Of a stretch of 33,208 nucleotides of DNA, positions 9,296-17,526 are shown in pieces; position 1 is the stretch's first letter, and each line of letters opens with the position of its first letter. Position numbers and translations under genes: made by a program. Where the stretch lies: positions 1 through 33,208 of the forward strand of contig JAAYOY010000103.1 of assembly GCA_012520035.1 (NCBI GenBank), in the 5' to 3' direction. This DNA comes from Bacillota bacterium. GTDB lineage: Bacteria > Bacillota > Dethiobacteria > DTU022 > UBA8154. The notes below the pieces were generated by a model. That model ran no database searches. It was not told where the DNA came from and was given only the letters and a program-made list of their open reading frames with translations.

Positions 9296-9748
9296 TTGAA
9301 ACGGTATGCAGCCTTCTTTATACTTGGATTGCTGGTCGGTGCCATGATTATGCACTCATTCCAGGGGAGGGAACTGGAAAAGCTCTACTGGGAAAAAGAA
9401 AATCTCAAAGTGGAACTTTATGAAAAAAACGAGCAAATAAAAAAAATCGAGGAGCAGCAGGAAAGGCTGTTACCACCAACAGTAAGGGAGATCAAACTGG
9501 AAATCAGCCACGATGGTGACACTTTCGTAGAACCGGAATTAAAGCGCCAGGTATACGACCTGGTTAAAGGCCTGCTGGGGCAGGAAGTCCTGGCACTGCC
9601 CTACCCCCTGGTTTTTAATATCCTGGACAACCGCATTGTGGAAATGGACGATAAGCGCTTTCACCTGAATGTAGAAGCGGTTATTCTCGGGGAAACTCTG
9701 GTTTACTATCTTCAGGCAAAAAAATCAGCAGATGAGGAGCTGATCTAG
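9296..9748 (+). CDS. ytrI: Sporulation membrane protein YtrI
   Basis: A 150-residue protein with one N-terminal membrane segment (about residues 4-21, AAFFILGLLVGAMIMHSF), then a charged, Glu/Lys-rich probable coiled coil (about 25-60) and a soluble C-terminal domain. Together with its place directly after ytrH this fits YtrI, which works with YtrH in sporulation; similarity alone is modest. The TTG start is one base after the ytrH stop. The GGAGGT that serves it is inside the last codons of ytrH, so the two are translationally coupled. The open frame extends upstream inside ytrH but has no ribosome-binding site there. Its TAG stop shares a CTAG with the stop of a convergent small gene. Confidence 0.82.
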   Translation: MKRYAAFFILGLLVGAMIMHSFQGRELEKLYWEKENLKVELYEKNEQIKKIEEQQERLLPPTVREIKLEISHDGDTFVEPELKRQVYDLVKGLLGQEVLALPYPLVFNILDNRIVEMDDKRFHLNVEAVILGETLVYYLQAKKSADEELI

Positions 9749-9918
9749 CGGCGCAAGAATATATTTTTCAGAAACGCAGCAGCTACCAAAACGCAAACGA
9801 AAGTCCAGGAGGTTACAAAAATGCCCTCAAGAGAATAAAGCCCAATTTTTGGCAGATGAAGCATCCCCACAGCCAGGAGAAGACAACAGACAAGGGAGCC
9901 CAGTTCATCATATTTCAC
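9745..9918 (-). CDS. Small two-helix membrane protein, unknown function
   Basis: A 57-residue open frame (58 codons with the stop). The product begins MKYDELGSLVCC and has two hydrophobic stretches, LGSLVCCLLLAVGMLHL and GIFVTSWTFVCVLVAAAFL, joined by a short polar turn (PKIGLYS) and closed by a basic tail, KNIFLRR. This is the pattern of a real small inner-membrane protein with both ends inside. The GTG start is preceded by GGGGTAAGGAAA; the exact pairing is uncertain. It lies 85 bases after trmL on the same strand and could be the last gene of that run. Its TAG overlaps the ytrI stop head-on at CTAG. I do not recognise the family. Its position next to ytrHI invites a sporulation role, but nothing in the sequence proves it. 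Confidence 0.6.
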   Translation of the reverse strand: MKYDELGSLVCCLLLAVGMLHLPKIGLYSLEGIFVTSWTFVCVLVAAAFLKNIFLRR

Positions 9919-10003
9919 TTTCCTTACCCCGCAATCAGATCATTAGCAAAAATTTATCTTCTCTTTTATTCTATGCGGGATGGCTATCAGAATGCTCTTT
10001 ATG

Positions 10004-10465
10004 TTATTTCATTCCTGGGAAACCCTTCTGCCGCAATGCTTCGTAAAGAACGACAGCCACGGCGTTGGAAAGGTTCAGGGAACGCGGAATATTATCCACC
10101 ATGGGTATTCTCAAGCAGTTGTCCTGCCATTTCTGCAGTATTTGCGGAGGAAGACCGGCTGTCTCTTTGCCGAAAACAAGAAAATCATTATTTGTATAGG
10201 AAATTTCCGTATAGGATTTTTTCGCTTTCGTTGTAAAGAAATAAAAACGATGTTCCCGGTGCTTTTGTAATAGACTGTCAAAGTCCGGGTAGCGGTAAAA
10301 AGTCAGGTACGGCCAGTAATCCAGCCCAGCTCGCCGCAGGTAACGGTCTTCAATGGAAAAACCGAGTTCTCCTACCAGATGCAAAGTAGAACCCGTCATG
10401 ACACAGGTTCGGGAAATATTTCCCGTATTTTGGGGGATTTCGGGTTCGATCAGTACTATATGCAT
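10004..10465 (-). CDS. trmL: tRNA (cytidine(34)-2'-O)-methyltransferase, SPOUT family
   Basis: A 153-residue SPOUT methyltransferase of the TrmL (YibK/CspR) type, which 2'-O-methylates the wobble base of leucine tRNAs using SAM. The N terminus MHIVLIEPEIPQNTGNISRT is diagnostic. The trefoil-knot SAM site is seen at DFLVFGKETAGLP and IPMVDNIPRSLNLSNAVAVV. Length is typical. The ATG at 10465 is the first possible in-frame start because a TGA precedes it. Oddly, GGAGG stands 14 bases away and is better placed for an out-of-frame ATG at 10479-10477 that overlaps the methyltransferase stop. It lies nine bases after the SAM methyltransferase gene, on the same strand. Confidence 0.94.
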   Translation of the reverse strand: MHIVLIEPEIPQNTGNISRTCVMTGSTLHLVGELGFSIEDRYLRRAGLDYWPYLTFYRYPDFDSLLQKHREHRFYFFTTKAKKSYTEISYTNNDFLVFGKETAGLPPQILQKWQDNCLRIPMVDNIPRSLNLSNAVAVVLYEALRQKGFPGMK

Positions 10466-10474
10466 GAAAAAAGA

Positions 10475-11227
10475 TCATTCCTCCCGCTTAATAATAAAAA
10501 AAATGTTTCTCTCCTGCGGCAGTGGTTCACACAGGGTAAAGCCGCCGTAACAGGCCTCCATCCGCCATCCTGTTCGGGCAATGACAGTTTCCAGCTCTCC
10601 GCGGGAATAAGAGCGCTCCATATGCTCTTCCTCAATCTTCTCAAAAAGCCCTCCATCCCTTTGAACAAATGCAACCAGCTTCATCCTCCAAATTTTTTCA
10701 ACCGGCTTATAGACGCTCTCCCAGACCAGGGTAAGCCCCTCCTCTTCCAGCCAGGAAACCTCCGGCCGGCTCCCAACCGGAAGTTTTTCCACCAGGTTCA
10801 AATTAAAGATAAAATACCCCCCGGGGCGAACAGCAGAGCGGATTTTGCACATGGCTTTTTCTAAGTCCTTATTAGTTAGCAGGTAGTTCAGCCCATCCTG
10901 GTAGAGCACAGCCACATCGGCCTGAAACGGCAGATCCAGCCGGCGCAGATCCTGCTGGTAAAAGGTAATCTCCAGGTTTTTATCATGGGCTTTTCTCCTG
11001 GCCAGGGCAAGCATCTCGTTCGAGATATCCACCCCGCACACAGCATAACCTCTCCTGGCCCAGGGTAAGGTAGAATTGCCGGTCCCACAGGCAAGGTCCA
11101 GGATCTTTCCGCACGGTTCTATCTGAAAACGTTCAAAAATCTGCTCCAGATAATCCGCCCATTCCTCATAATCAAGCCCCGCCAGGAGATAATCATAGAT
11201 ACTGGCCAGACCCCGGTATGGCTGCAA
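10475..11227 (-). CDS. Class I SAM-dependent methyltransferase, substrate unknown
   Basis: A 250-residue Rossmann-fold methyltransferase. Motif I is ILDLACGTGNS, followed by VCGVDISNEMLALARRKA (acidic residue for the SAM ribose) and a third strand at DVAVLYQDGLNYLL. The opening YRGLASIYDYLL is typical of the small-molecule methyltransferases found in Clostridia. The substrate is not deducible. Two TTG starts are possible. The one at 11227 is chosen because AAAGGGG stands 7 bases upstream and the protein then begins at the family's N terminus. The one at 11251 adds eight residues and overlaps the stop codon of the upstream protease gene as TTGA, which would imply coupling. It is cotranscribed with trmL. 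Confidence 0.88.
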   Translation of the reverse strand: MQPYRGLASIYDYLLAGLDYEEWADYLEQIFERFQIEPCGKILDLACGTGNSTLPWARRGYAVCGVDISNEMLALARRKAHDKNLEITFYQQDLRRLDLPFQADVAVLYQDGLNYLLTNKDLEKAMCKIRSAVRPGGYFIFNLNLVEKLPVGSRPEVSWLEEEGLTLVWESVYKPVEKIWRMKLVAFVQRDGGLFEKIEEEHMERSYSRGELETVIARTGWRMEACYGGFTLCEPLPQERNIFFIIKREE

Positions 11228-11247
11228 TTTAACACCCCTTTCTGCAG

Positions 11248-13767
11248 TCAATCTTTATTCGGCCCCTTTTTGCGAATGGTCATCATCTTCCCGTCTTCCT
11301 GCGAATTATCTTCATCCTCCTGCGGGGTATCTTCATTTTCCTGCGGGGCACTTTCGCCCTTCTGCTCACCCGCCTTTTCCTGCTCTCTACCCTGCCTGCC
11401 CAGCATTTCGTAATACAGCTTTAATTTTTGCTCTACAAGATAATTGATTGTCCCTGCGGGGTACTTCCCATCCTCTCCCCGTTCGCCTGCCGGCATTCCT
11501 GTTAATATCTCCATTCCTTCCTCTACAGTTTTAACGGCATAAATATGAAACTTTCCTTCGCGAACAGCCTCAACAACCTCCTCGTCCAGCATGAGATTGA
11601 TTATATTTTGATGGGGAATGATCACTCCCTGGTCACCGCTTAACCCCTGCAGCTTGCAGGCTTTAAAAAACCCCTCTATTTTCCAGGTAATTCCTCCAAC
11701 AGGCTGAATTTCACCCTTCTGGTTTACCGAACCTGTCACGGCAATACCCTGGCGGAGCGGAACTTCGCTGAGACTGGAAAGCAGGGCATATAATTCTGCG
11801 CTTGAAGCACTATCCCCATCCACACCATCGTAAGACTGTTCAAAACAAATACTCGCTGAGAGCGTCAACGGTATACTCTGTGCGTATTTTTCCCCCAGAT
11901 ATCCGCTGATAATAAGCACACCCTTATCATGAATGCGACCGCTCATCCTGCTCTCCCTTTCAATATTAACGATACCCCGGCGGCCCAGGTAAGTAGAGAC
12001 GGTAATACGCGAAGGACGTCCAAAGGTATAATCGCCCAGGTCGATAACAGCCAGCCCGTTAATCTGCCCCACTTTCTCCCCCTGAAAATCTAGCAGCAGC
12101 TGGCCCTCTTCCACCATCTCCAGCAGTTTCTTTTCATATTTGCCAGAGCGGTAATTTTTTTCCCTTACAGCCCTATCAACATGTTCCGCCCTTACGTAAG
12201 GGCTATTTTCGAGCGCCGCCCAGGCATCGGCTTCATAAAGAATCTCCACTATTTCATTAAAGCGCGTGGTAAGCTTCTCCTGATGTTCGGCTAACCGGGC
12301 GCTGTAATCCACCACTCTGGCCACACCCGAACGGTCAAAATGAGTCAAACCTTCACTCCGGCAATTTGCAGAGATGAAGTTGGCCATTTTGGTCATGTTT
12401 TCGACAGAAAGATCCATAACTCCGTCAAAATCACTTTTTATCTTAAAGAGTTTTTTAAAATCCTCATCATAGCGATACAGCAAATGATAAAGCAGGGGGC
12501 TTCCAATAAGAATAACTTTAACATCCAGAGGGATAGGCTCCGGTTTTAATGTCGTCATCGACAAAAGGGCATATTGTTCACCAATCGTTTCAATGCGGAT
12601 CTCTTTTGTCTTCAAAACGCGCTTTAAGACTTCCCAGGACTGAGGATTAAGAAGCACATCTTTGGCCTGCAGGATTAGATAACCACCATTAGCCCTGTGC
12701 AGCGCGCCTGCTTTAATCATTGTAAAATCCGTGGTAACCATGCCTAAACGGTTTTCATGTTCCAGGCGCCCGATAAGGTTATAGTAGGTGGGGTTATTCT
12801 CCACGACTACGGGAGCTCCTCTGGATTCGCTGTTGTCGATCAAAAGATTTACATTATATTTTGTAGTAGTGGTGGACTGTTTAACCCAGAGAAAAGGTAG
12901 TTGCTTATCATCCTCTTCTTCTTTGAAATCGTTTAAATTTGCCAAAATGTCTTCCTTCAATTCTTCAAGGTAATTAATCACTTTGGGGTAATCTCTATAT
13001 TTTTCATTAATCTCATCTATAAGATGTCCCACAGCCTGGAGCCCGGTCTTCTGCTCCAGTTCTTTAATAAGCTTTTTCAGCTTCTTCTCCTCATTCTGAA
13101 TAAGCCTGGAGATTTCCAGCGCTTTTAATTGAATCTCAGTTGATTTTTTTTCCAGTATTTCCCTTTCCGGTTGTTCCAACCGGCTGTATTCCTCTTCACT
13201 CATCTCCTGTCCATCCCTGAGGGGAACACTTAGAAAACCGCTTCCTGTTCGTTTTAATAAAAATCCGTTTTCCTGGGCAACAAGATTAAGTTTTTCCATG
13301 AGGGCGCTTCTGGTTTCCTGGAACTCTTTGAGAATATTACCCTTCTGACGTTCATATTCCTCTGTATTAAAAGCCTTGGGGATTTCTTCCCTTAATTCTT
13401 CCAGAAGATTATCAATATCAGCTACAAATATCTTCCCCATCCCGGCCGGCAAATTCAGTGCCATAGGTTCCCCGGGATTTTTAAAATTATAAAGGTAGCA
13501 CCAGTCATCCGGTACTCTCTCATTAGCAGCCTTTTCACGGGCAACAGTTTGCGCATAGCTGGTCTTTCCCGTACCTGTAAGCCCGGTAATAAAAATGTTA
13601 TATCCATGCCTTTTAATCCCCAACCCAAACTCCACCGCTTTTACTGCTCTTTCCTGTCCGATGATACCTTCCAGCGGTATTATCTCTTCAGTAGTCTCAA
13701 ACTCAAACAAGGCGGCATCGCATTTTTTACAAAGTTTGTCAGGTTGCAGGCCCTTTTTCCCAGTCAT
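11248..13767 (-). CDS. Lon-type (LonB-like) ATP-dependent protease
   Basis: An 839-residue AAA+ protease of the COG1067 group (bacterial LonB/YcbZ-like), distinct from housekeeping Lon in lacking its N-terminal substrate domain. Walker A is ITGLTGTGKTS near residue 60. A long charged helical insertion (about 110-280) is likely coiled coil. The C-terminal S16 protease domain has the Ser-Lys dyad: S653 in DGDSAS and K696 in ITWKIEG, 43 residues apart as in E. coli Lon. The tail is acidic and repetitive (see 11297-11359). The frame continues upstream to 13902 through a hydrophobic stretch, but GGAGG six bases before the ATG at 13767 decides the start. An inverted repeat sits in its leader. Confidence 0.92.
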   Translation of the reverse strand: MTGKKGLQPDKLCKKCDAALFEFETTEEIIPLEGIIGQERAVKAVEFGLGIKRHGYNIFITGLTGTGKTSYAQTVAREKAANERVPDDWCYLYNFKNPGEPMALNLPAGMGKIFVADIDNLLEELREEIPKAFNTEEYERQKGNILKEFQETRSALMEKLNLVAQENGFLLKRTGSGFLSVPLRDGQEMSEEEYSRLEQPEREILEKKSTEIQLKALEISRLIQNEEKKLKKLIKELEQKTGLQAVGHLIDEINEKYRDYPKVINYLEELKEDILANLNDFKEEEDDKQLPFLWVKQSTTTTKYNVNLLIDNSESRGAPVVVENNPTYYNLIGRLEHENRLGMVTTDFTMIKAGALHRANGGYLILQAKDVLLNPQSWEVLKRVLKTKEIRIETIGEQYALLSMTTLKPEPIPLDVKVILIGSPLLYHLLYRYDEDFKKLFKIKSDFDGVMDLSVENMTKMANFISANCRSEGLTHFDRSGVARVVDYSARLAEHQEKLTTRFNEIVEILYEADAWAALENSPYVRAEHVDRAVREKNYRSGKYEKKLLEMVEEGQLLLDFQGEKVGQINGLAVIDLGDYTFGRPSRITVSTYLGRRGIVNIERESRMSGRIHDKGVLIISGYLGEKYAQSIPLTLSASICFEQSYDGVDGDSASSAELYALLSSLSEVPLRQGIAVTGSVNQKGEIQPVGGITWKIEGFFKACKLQGLSGDQGVIIPHQNIINLMLDEEVVEAVREGKFHIYAVKTVEEGMEILTGMPAGERGEDGKYPAGTINYLVEQKLKLYYEMLGRQGREQEKAGEQKGESAPQENEDTPQEDEDNSQEDGKMMTIRKKGPNKD
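11297..11359 (-). repeat. Three 21-bp tandem repeats in the protease C-terminal tail
   Basis: Three consecutive, imperfect 21-base units (11297-11317, 11318-11338, 11339-11359). In the coding frame they give variants of PQENEDT, PQEDEDN and SQEDG. The result is a short acidic, probably disordered tail after the proteolytic domain. Copy number is likely to vary between strains because the repeat is in frame. Confidence 0.7.
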
Positions 13768-13783
13768 TTTCTTCCTCCCCTTT

Positions 13784-13839
13784 CCTGGGATTGATTGATT
13801 TTTCTTCCTTATAATAACATGGAATATTACAATCCCAGG
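13784..13839. promoter_or_regulatory. 10-bp perfect inverted repeat in the LonB-like gene leader
   Basis: CCTGGGATTG at 13784-13793 and CAATCCCAGG at 13830-13839 are exact reverse complements, separated by 36 AT-rich bases. The gene-proximal arm is directly next to the AAAGGGGAGG ribosome-binding site at 13773-13782. As RNA it would form a stem just upstream of the Shine-Dalgarno sequence; as DNA it could be a protein-binding site. It does not match CIRCE (TTAGCACTC-N9-GAGTGCTAA). No confident promoter for this gene was found in the surrounding AT-rich sequence. Confidence 0.5.
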
Positions 13840-13942
13840 CACAAAATATAAAACCATATAATAAAGAAAAATTCTTCCCCTCTTCCCGTTTTCCTTTAAC
13901 AAAGAAAAAGATTTGCTAAATTTACTAAATAGAAGTGGCCTC

Positions 13943-13971
13943 TTGTATTATGTCGAATTATCGGGTATAAT
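13943..13971 (+). promoter_or_regulatory. Sigma-A-type promoter for the acyl-CoA synthetase operon
   Basis: TTGTAT at 13943-13948 and TATAAT at 13966-13971 are separated by exactly 17 bases. This predicts a transcript starting near 13978 and a leader of about 90 bases before the GTG at 14071. It is the best consensus promoter in the window and lies in the 303-base divergent gap between the LonB-like gene and the synthetase gene. Confidence 0.72.
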
Positions 13972-13976
13972 TTTAT

Positions 13977-13990
13977 TGGAAGCGCTTCTA
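13977..13990 (+). promoter_or_regulatory. Possible CcpA (cre-like) operator
   Basis: TGGAAGCGCTTCTA fits 12 of 14 positions of the cre pattern TGNAARCGNWWWCA and contains a perfect 10-base palindrome, GAAGCGCTTC. It begins at the predicted transcription start, where a bound CcpA would block transcription. Two mismatches fall in the right half. This is inference from the motif; no ccpA gene is in the window. Confidence 0.4.
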
Positions 13991-14070
13991 AAAATCTTTG
14001 TCTCTGTACTATGGCAGTACTGTCACATCTTTTCCTTTACTACTATATTTTCATTTAAGGAGAAATACTC

Positions 14071-16308
14071 GTGTCAAAGAAAGATCATCAACTTCATAAA
14101 CTATTTGCCCCAAGAGGAATAGCTGTTATAGGAGCCTCGTCCAAACCTGGAAAAGTAGGATACGCTATAGTAAGAAACCTACAAAGCAGCGGTTATGCGG
14201 GAGAGATCTATCCAATCAACCCCAAGGCGGAACAAATCCTGGGGTATCAATGCTACGATAAAGTTGAAAACATCCCGCCGGACAAAACCGTCGACCTGGC
14301 GGTTATAGCCCTTCCCGCTGCAGCAATCTTAGAGATAACAAAAAGCTGCAGTAAAAGAGGTATTCATTTTATTATCGTTTATTCAGCAGGTTTCAAAGAA
14401 ACAGGACCTGAAGGCGCAAAATTAGAAGCAGAATTGAAGGAATTTTGCAGGGAAAACGATATCGCCCTGCTGGGTCCAAACTGTGTCGGGCTAATCGATA
14501 CCCATACCCCAATGAATGCTTCCTTTGCCAGGAGTTTTTCAAAAAAAGGGAATGTGGCGTTTATCTCCCAAAGCGGTGCAATGCTCGTCGCAATGATGGA
14601 CATGAGCGAATTGCTTGAACTGGGTTTTTCCCACTTTGTCAGTCTTGGTAACAAAACAGTATTGAATGAGATAGACTTTCTTCAATACGCCGCCTGGGAT
14701 CCAAACACCGCTGTAATTATATGCTACCTGGAAGATATAGTCGATGGGAAAAAATTTTTAGATATAGCCGGTTCTATTTCCCTCAAAAAACCGGTTATTA
14801 TTTTGAAATCAGGTTCCAGTTCTTCCGGAGCAAGGGCGGCTTCTTCTCATACAGGATCACTCGCAGGAGCGGATAAGGCCTACAGTGCTGCCTTTAAACA
14901 AAGTGCAGTGCTCAGGGCAAGCAGCATGGAAGACATGTTTGATATGGCCGCTGCCTTTTCCAATCAACCGCTGCCCAAGGGAAATAGAATAGCGGTAGTA
15001 ACAAATTCCGGTGGGCCTGGAATCCTTACCACAGATCAGATCGAAGAACTGGGCATGCAGATGGCAAGATTTACTGCAGAAACCAGCAAAGAGTTAAGAA
15101 ATTATTTGCCCTACGAATGCAGTGTCTACAACCCTGTAGACGTCCTGGCAGATACACCACGGGAGCGCTTCCAATTTTCCCTGGAAAAAGTAATCAACGA
15201 TCCCGGAGTGGATGGAATAATAACCCTGCTCTGCCCTGCCACTGCTCCCCCGGTGGAATTAGCGCAAGCTATCAAAGATACTTTTGAGAAGTATCCCGAA
15301 AAACCCATTTTATCTGCCTTTATGGGGGGAGAAGAAATGCAGGAAGGGATATCCCTCCTGCGCAAAGCCGGACTTCCCTGCTATTCCTTCCCTGAAAGAG
15401 CTGTAATTGCCATGAATGGCATGGTAAAATATGTTCAAAGCATCGAAGCTCTACGTCAAAAAAATATTCACCGTAAAAAAACTTCAGTAATAGAAGGATT
15501 AGAAGAGACTTCTTATGTAAATAATATGCAAAAAGCACAGGTAAAAGCCATTTTTTATGACGCCCTTAAAGAAAGAAGAGTAGTCTTGCTTGAGCATGAA
15601 GGTGCGCAAATTCTTGAGGCTTTCGGGATCAAGTGTGCTCCCACCTACTTGGCCAAGGGACCCGAAATGGCAGCACAAATAGCAGAACAAATAGGTTTTC
15701 CCGTAGTCCTGAAAATTGCCTCCCCGAAGATTCTGCACAAAACCGACATCGGTGGGGTTCTGGTAGGAGTGGATAATACCCAGGGAGTCATACAGGGATT
15801 CAAAGATATCATACAAAGGGCACGGCACTTTTTGCCCGACGCACCCCTTTATGGAGTCGAAGTACAAAAAATGATGCCACAGGGAACGGAAACAATTATC
15901 GGTTCATCCTATGATGTTCAGTTTGGCCCTATGCTGGTGTTCGGCTTGGGAGGGATCTATGTAAATCTTTTTGAAGATGTATCTTTAAGGTTAGCAGCAA
16001 ACCTGACCGAAAAAGATGTAGAAGAAATGATCAGTGAAACGAAAGCATACCGTCTGATAAAGGGATTCAGGGGAAAAAGCCCCCTCGATCTTCAGTCATT
16101 GAAAGAGGCCACCCTTAAACTGGCGCATCTAGTTTTAGAGTTTCCGGAAATTAAAGAAATGGATATAAACCCCCTGATGGTTTATGAAAAAGGTATCTGC
16201 GCAGTTGATGTAAAAATTACGCTCTCTCACGAAATCAACATCCAGCAGCAACCAGTAGAAGAGCAAAAGGAACTTTTAATAGACCAGCTTGCTGAAAGGA
16301 GATCTTAA
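14071..16308 (+). CDS. ADP-forming acetate/acyl-CoA synthetase-like protein (fused alpha-beta)
   Basis: A 745-residue protein of the NDP-forming acyl-CoA synthetase family, with both subunit types in one chain. An N-terminal CoA-binding Rossmann domain (IAVIGASSKPGKVG, residues 17-30) is followed by succinyl-CoA-ligase-like domains with the phosphohistidine loop AASSHTGSLAGAD (H260) and, from about 520, an ATP-grasp domain (FPVVLKIASPKILHKTDIGGV). The family converts acyl-CoA, ADP and phosphate to acid, CoA and ATP, or the reverse; the acyl group is not deducible. The GTG start is 8 bases after AAGGAG. The BioD/DRTGG gene follows after two bases. Both sit behind a strong promoter with a cre-like site, which would fit carbon-regulated acetate/acyl-CoA energy metabolism. 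Confidence 0.92.
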   Translation: MSKKDHQLHKLFAPRGIAVIGASSKPGKVGYAIVRNLQSSGYAGEIYPINPKAEQILGYQCYDKVENIPPDKTVDLAVIALPAAAILEITKSCSKRGIHFIIVYSAGFKETGPEGAKLEAELKEFCRENDIALLGPNCVGLIDTHTPMNASFARSFSKKGNVAFISQSGAMLVAMMDMSELLELGFSHFVSLGNKTVLNEIDFLQYAAWDPNTAVIICYLEDIVDGKKFLDIAGSISLKKPVIILKSGSSSSGARAASSHTGSLAGADKAYSAAFKQSAVLRASSMEDMFDMAAAFSNQPLPKGNRIAVVTNSGGPGILTTDQIEELGMQMARFTAETSKELRNYLPYECSVYNPVDVLADTPRERFQFSLEKVINDPGVDGIITLLCPATAPPVELAQAIKDTFEKYPEKPILSAFMGGEEMQEGISLLRKAGLPCYSFPERAVIAMNGMVKYVQSIEALRQKNIHRKKTSVIEGLEETSYVNNMQKAQVKAIFYDALKERRVVLLEHEGAQILEAFGIKCAPTYLAKGPEMAAQIAEQIGFPVVLKIASPKILHKTDIGGVLVGVDNTQGVIQGFKDIIQRARHFLPDAPLYGVEVQKMMPQGTETIIGSSYDVQFGPMLVFGLGGIYVNLFEDVSLRLAANLTEKDVEEMISETKAYRLIKGFRGKSPLDLQSLKEATLKLAHLVLEFPEIKEMDINPLMVYEKGICAVDVKITLSHEINIQQQPVEEQKELLIDQLAERRS

Positions 16309-16310
16309 TT

Positions 16311-17414
16311 TTGTCAAAAAAATTATATCTAATGGGCAAATCAGGAGCCGGCAAAACAGCAATTGCATTGGCATTTTCACTGCTTTGGAAAGAGAAAGGA
16401 AATGAAGTGGGCTTTTTTAAACCAAAAACGACAGGTCATAACTTGTACCAAAGCCATGACGCAGATATTATGTTGTTAAAACAGGTTTTGGGGCTAAACT
16501 GTAAACCCGAGCGCATGGGACCGTTAAGCCATGAATCTACATATATCTTTGGACATTCGGACCATTCCGGGCTTATCATAAATAAAATGGAAGAAATGCT
16601 GGATGATTGTTTTAGAGAAATTGCAGATAATACAGAGATTGTGATGATTGAGGGAGGAAAGTCGCCCGGCGCAGGTTTCTCCCTTTCGCTTGACGATTTT
16701 AGTCTTGCCAAAAGGTGGAAAGCTCCTGTAATCTATATTACCAATTTGCGCAGGGATAACGATCTGGATGAAATACTGTTTTACAATAATTTTATCCAGG
16801 CCAAGGGGCTTTACCTGATAGGAAACATACTGAACGATGTTAGTCCGGAAATGATGGATAAGGTTAGAAACGTTTATGCTCCCATTATTAAAGAAAAAGG
16901 TTACTCACTTTTGGGGATTATCCCCACAAACCCATCGACCAGTTTCCCAACTGTCGCTGAATTTTATAAAGCGCTCCAGGGAGAAATTCTCACCGGCGAG
17001 GACAATATGGATGCGGTCGTTGAAGACATCGGCATCGGGGCAATGACAACCGAAGGGGCATTGCGTTATCTGAGGCGCGGTCTAAACAAAGCGGTAATCA
17101 CCGGAGGAGACCGCAGCGACATGGCGTTATGTGCCCTGGAATCAAGCACCTCCGTGTTAATTCTTACCGGGGGGTTGTATCCCGATGTCAGGGTAATATC
17201 GCGGGCATGCGAAAAGGGAATCCCGGTAATTTTAGTTCACTACGATACATACAACACCATAAAAATGCTGCAGGGAGTTGTCCGGCAAATTCTACCTGAT
17301 GACACCGAGACAATTAATCTCATAAAAAATATAGTATCCAGACACTGCCACTGGGATAAAATAGATGAGGAAATGCATTCTTACAGTATTTGCACCGAGC
17401 AAAAAAATTGCTGA
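16311..17414 (+). CDS. BioD-like/DRTGG-domain protein (phosphotransacetylase N-terminal-like, COG0857)
   Basis: A 367-residue protein with an N-terminal P-loop of the dethiobiotin-synthetase type (GKSGAGKT, residues 9-16; FFKPKTTGHN; MIEGGKSPGAGF) and a C-terminal DRTGG domain (IGIGAMTTEGALRYLRRGLNKAVITGGDRSD). These are the two domains that precede the catalytic domain in long phosphotransacetylases, but no PTA catalytic domain follows, so it should not be annotated as an active Pta. The P-loop domain may be regulatory or nucleotide-sensing. The TTG start is two bases after the synthetase stop, with AAAGGAG inside that gene, so translation is probably coupled. The pairing with an ADP-forming synthetase suggests a function in acetyl-CoA/acetate metabolism. 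Confidence 0.85.
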   Translation: MSKKLYLMGKSGAGKTAIALAFSLLWKEKGNEVGFFKPKTTGHNLYQSHDADIMLLKQVLGLNCKPERMGPLSHESTYIFGHSDHSGLIINKMEEMLDDCFREIADNTEIVMIEGGKSPGAGFSLSLDDFSLAKRWKAPVIYITNLRRDNDLDEILFYNNFIQAKGLYLIGNILNDVSPEMMDKVRNVYAPIIKEKGYSLLGIIPTNPSTSFPTVAEFYKALQGEILTGEDNMDAVVEDIGIGAMTTEGALRYLRRGLNKAVITGGDRSDMALCALESSTSVLILTGGLYPDVRVISRACEKGIPVILVHYDTYNTIKMLQGVVRQILPDDTETINLIKNIVSRHCHWDKIDEEMHSYSICTEQKNC

Positions 17415-17436
17415 GACAGTTAAGGTAAACAAAAAA

Positions 17437-17477
17437 GGCACCAGTCGGTTTTATAACACGCTGGTGTCTTTTATTTT
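17437..17477 (+). terminator. Rho-independent terminator
   Basis: GGCACCAG at 17437-17444 pairs with CTGGTGTC at 17461-17468, one G-U pair included. The inner CG/CG can extend the stem past a bulged T. The stem is followed by a T-rich run, TTTTATTTT. It closes the synthetase and BioD/DRTGG operon 23 bases after the last stop codon. Confidence 0.88.
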
Positions 17478-17526
17478 AATATAATATAATCTAATAAAAA
17501 GAAAACGGAAGGAGATGACAAACCGT

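Noticed and set aside
13768-13902. N-terminal extension of the LonB-like protease with a hydrophobic segment
   Set aside because: The upstream TTG has no Shine-Dalgarno sequence, whereas GGAGG is six bases before the ATG at 13767; the inverted repeat also falls in the extension.
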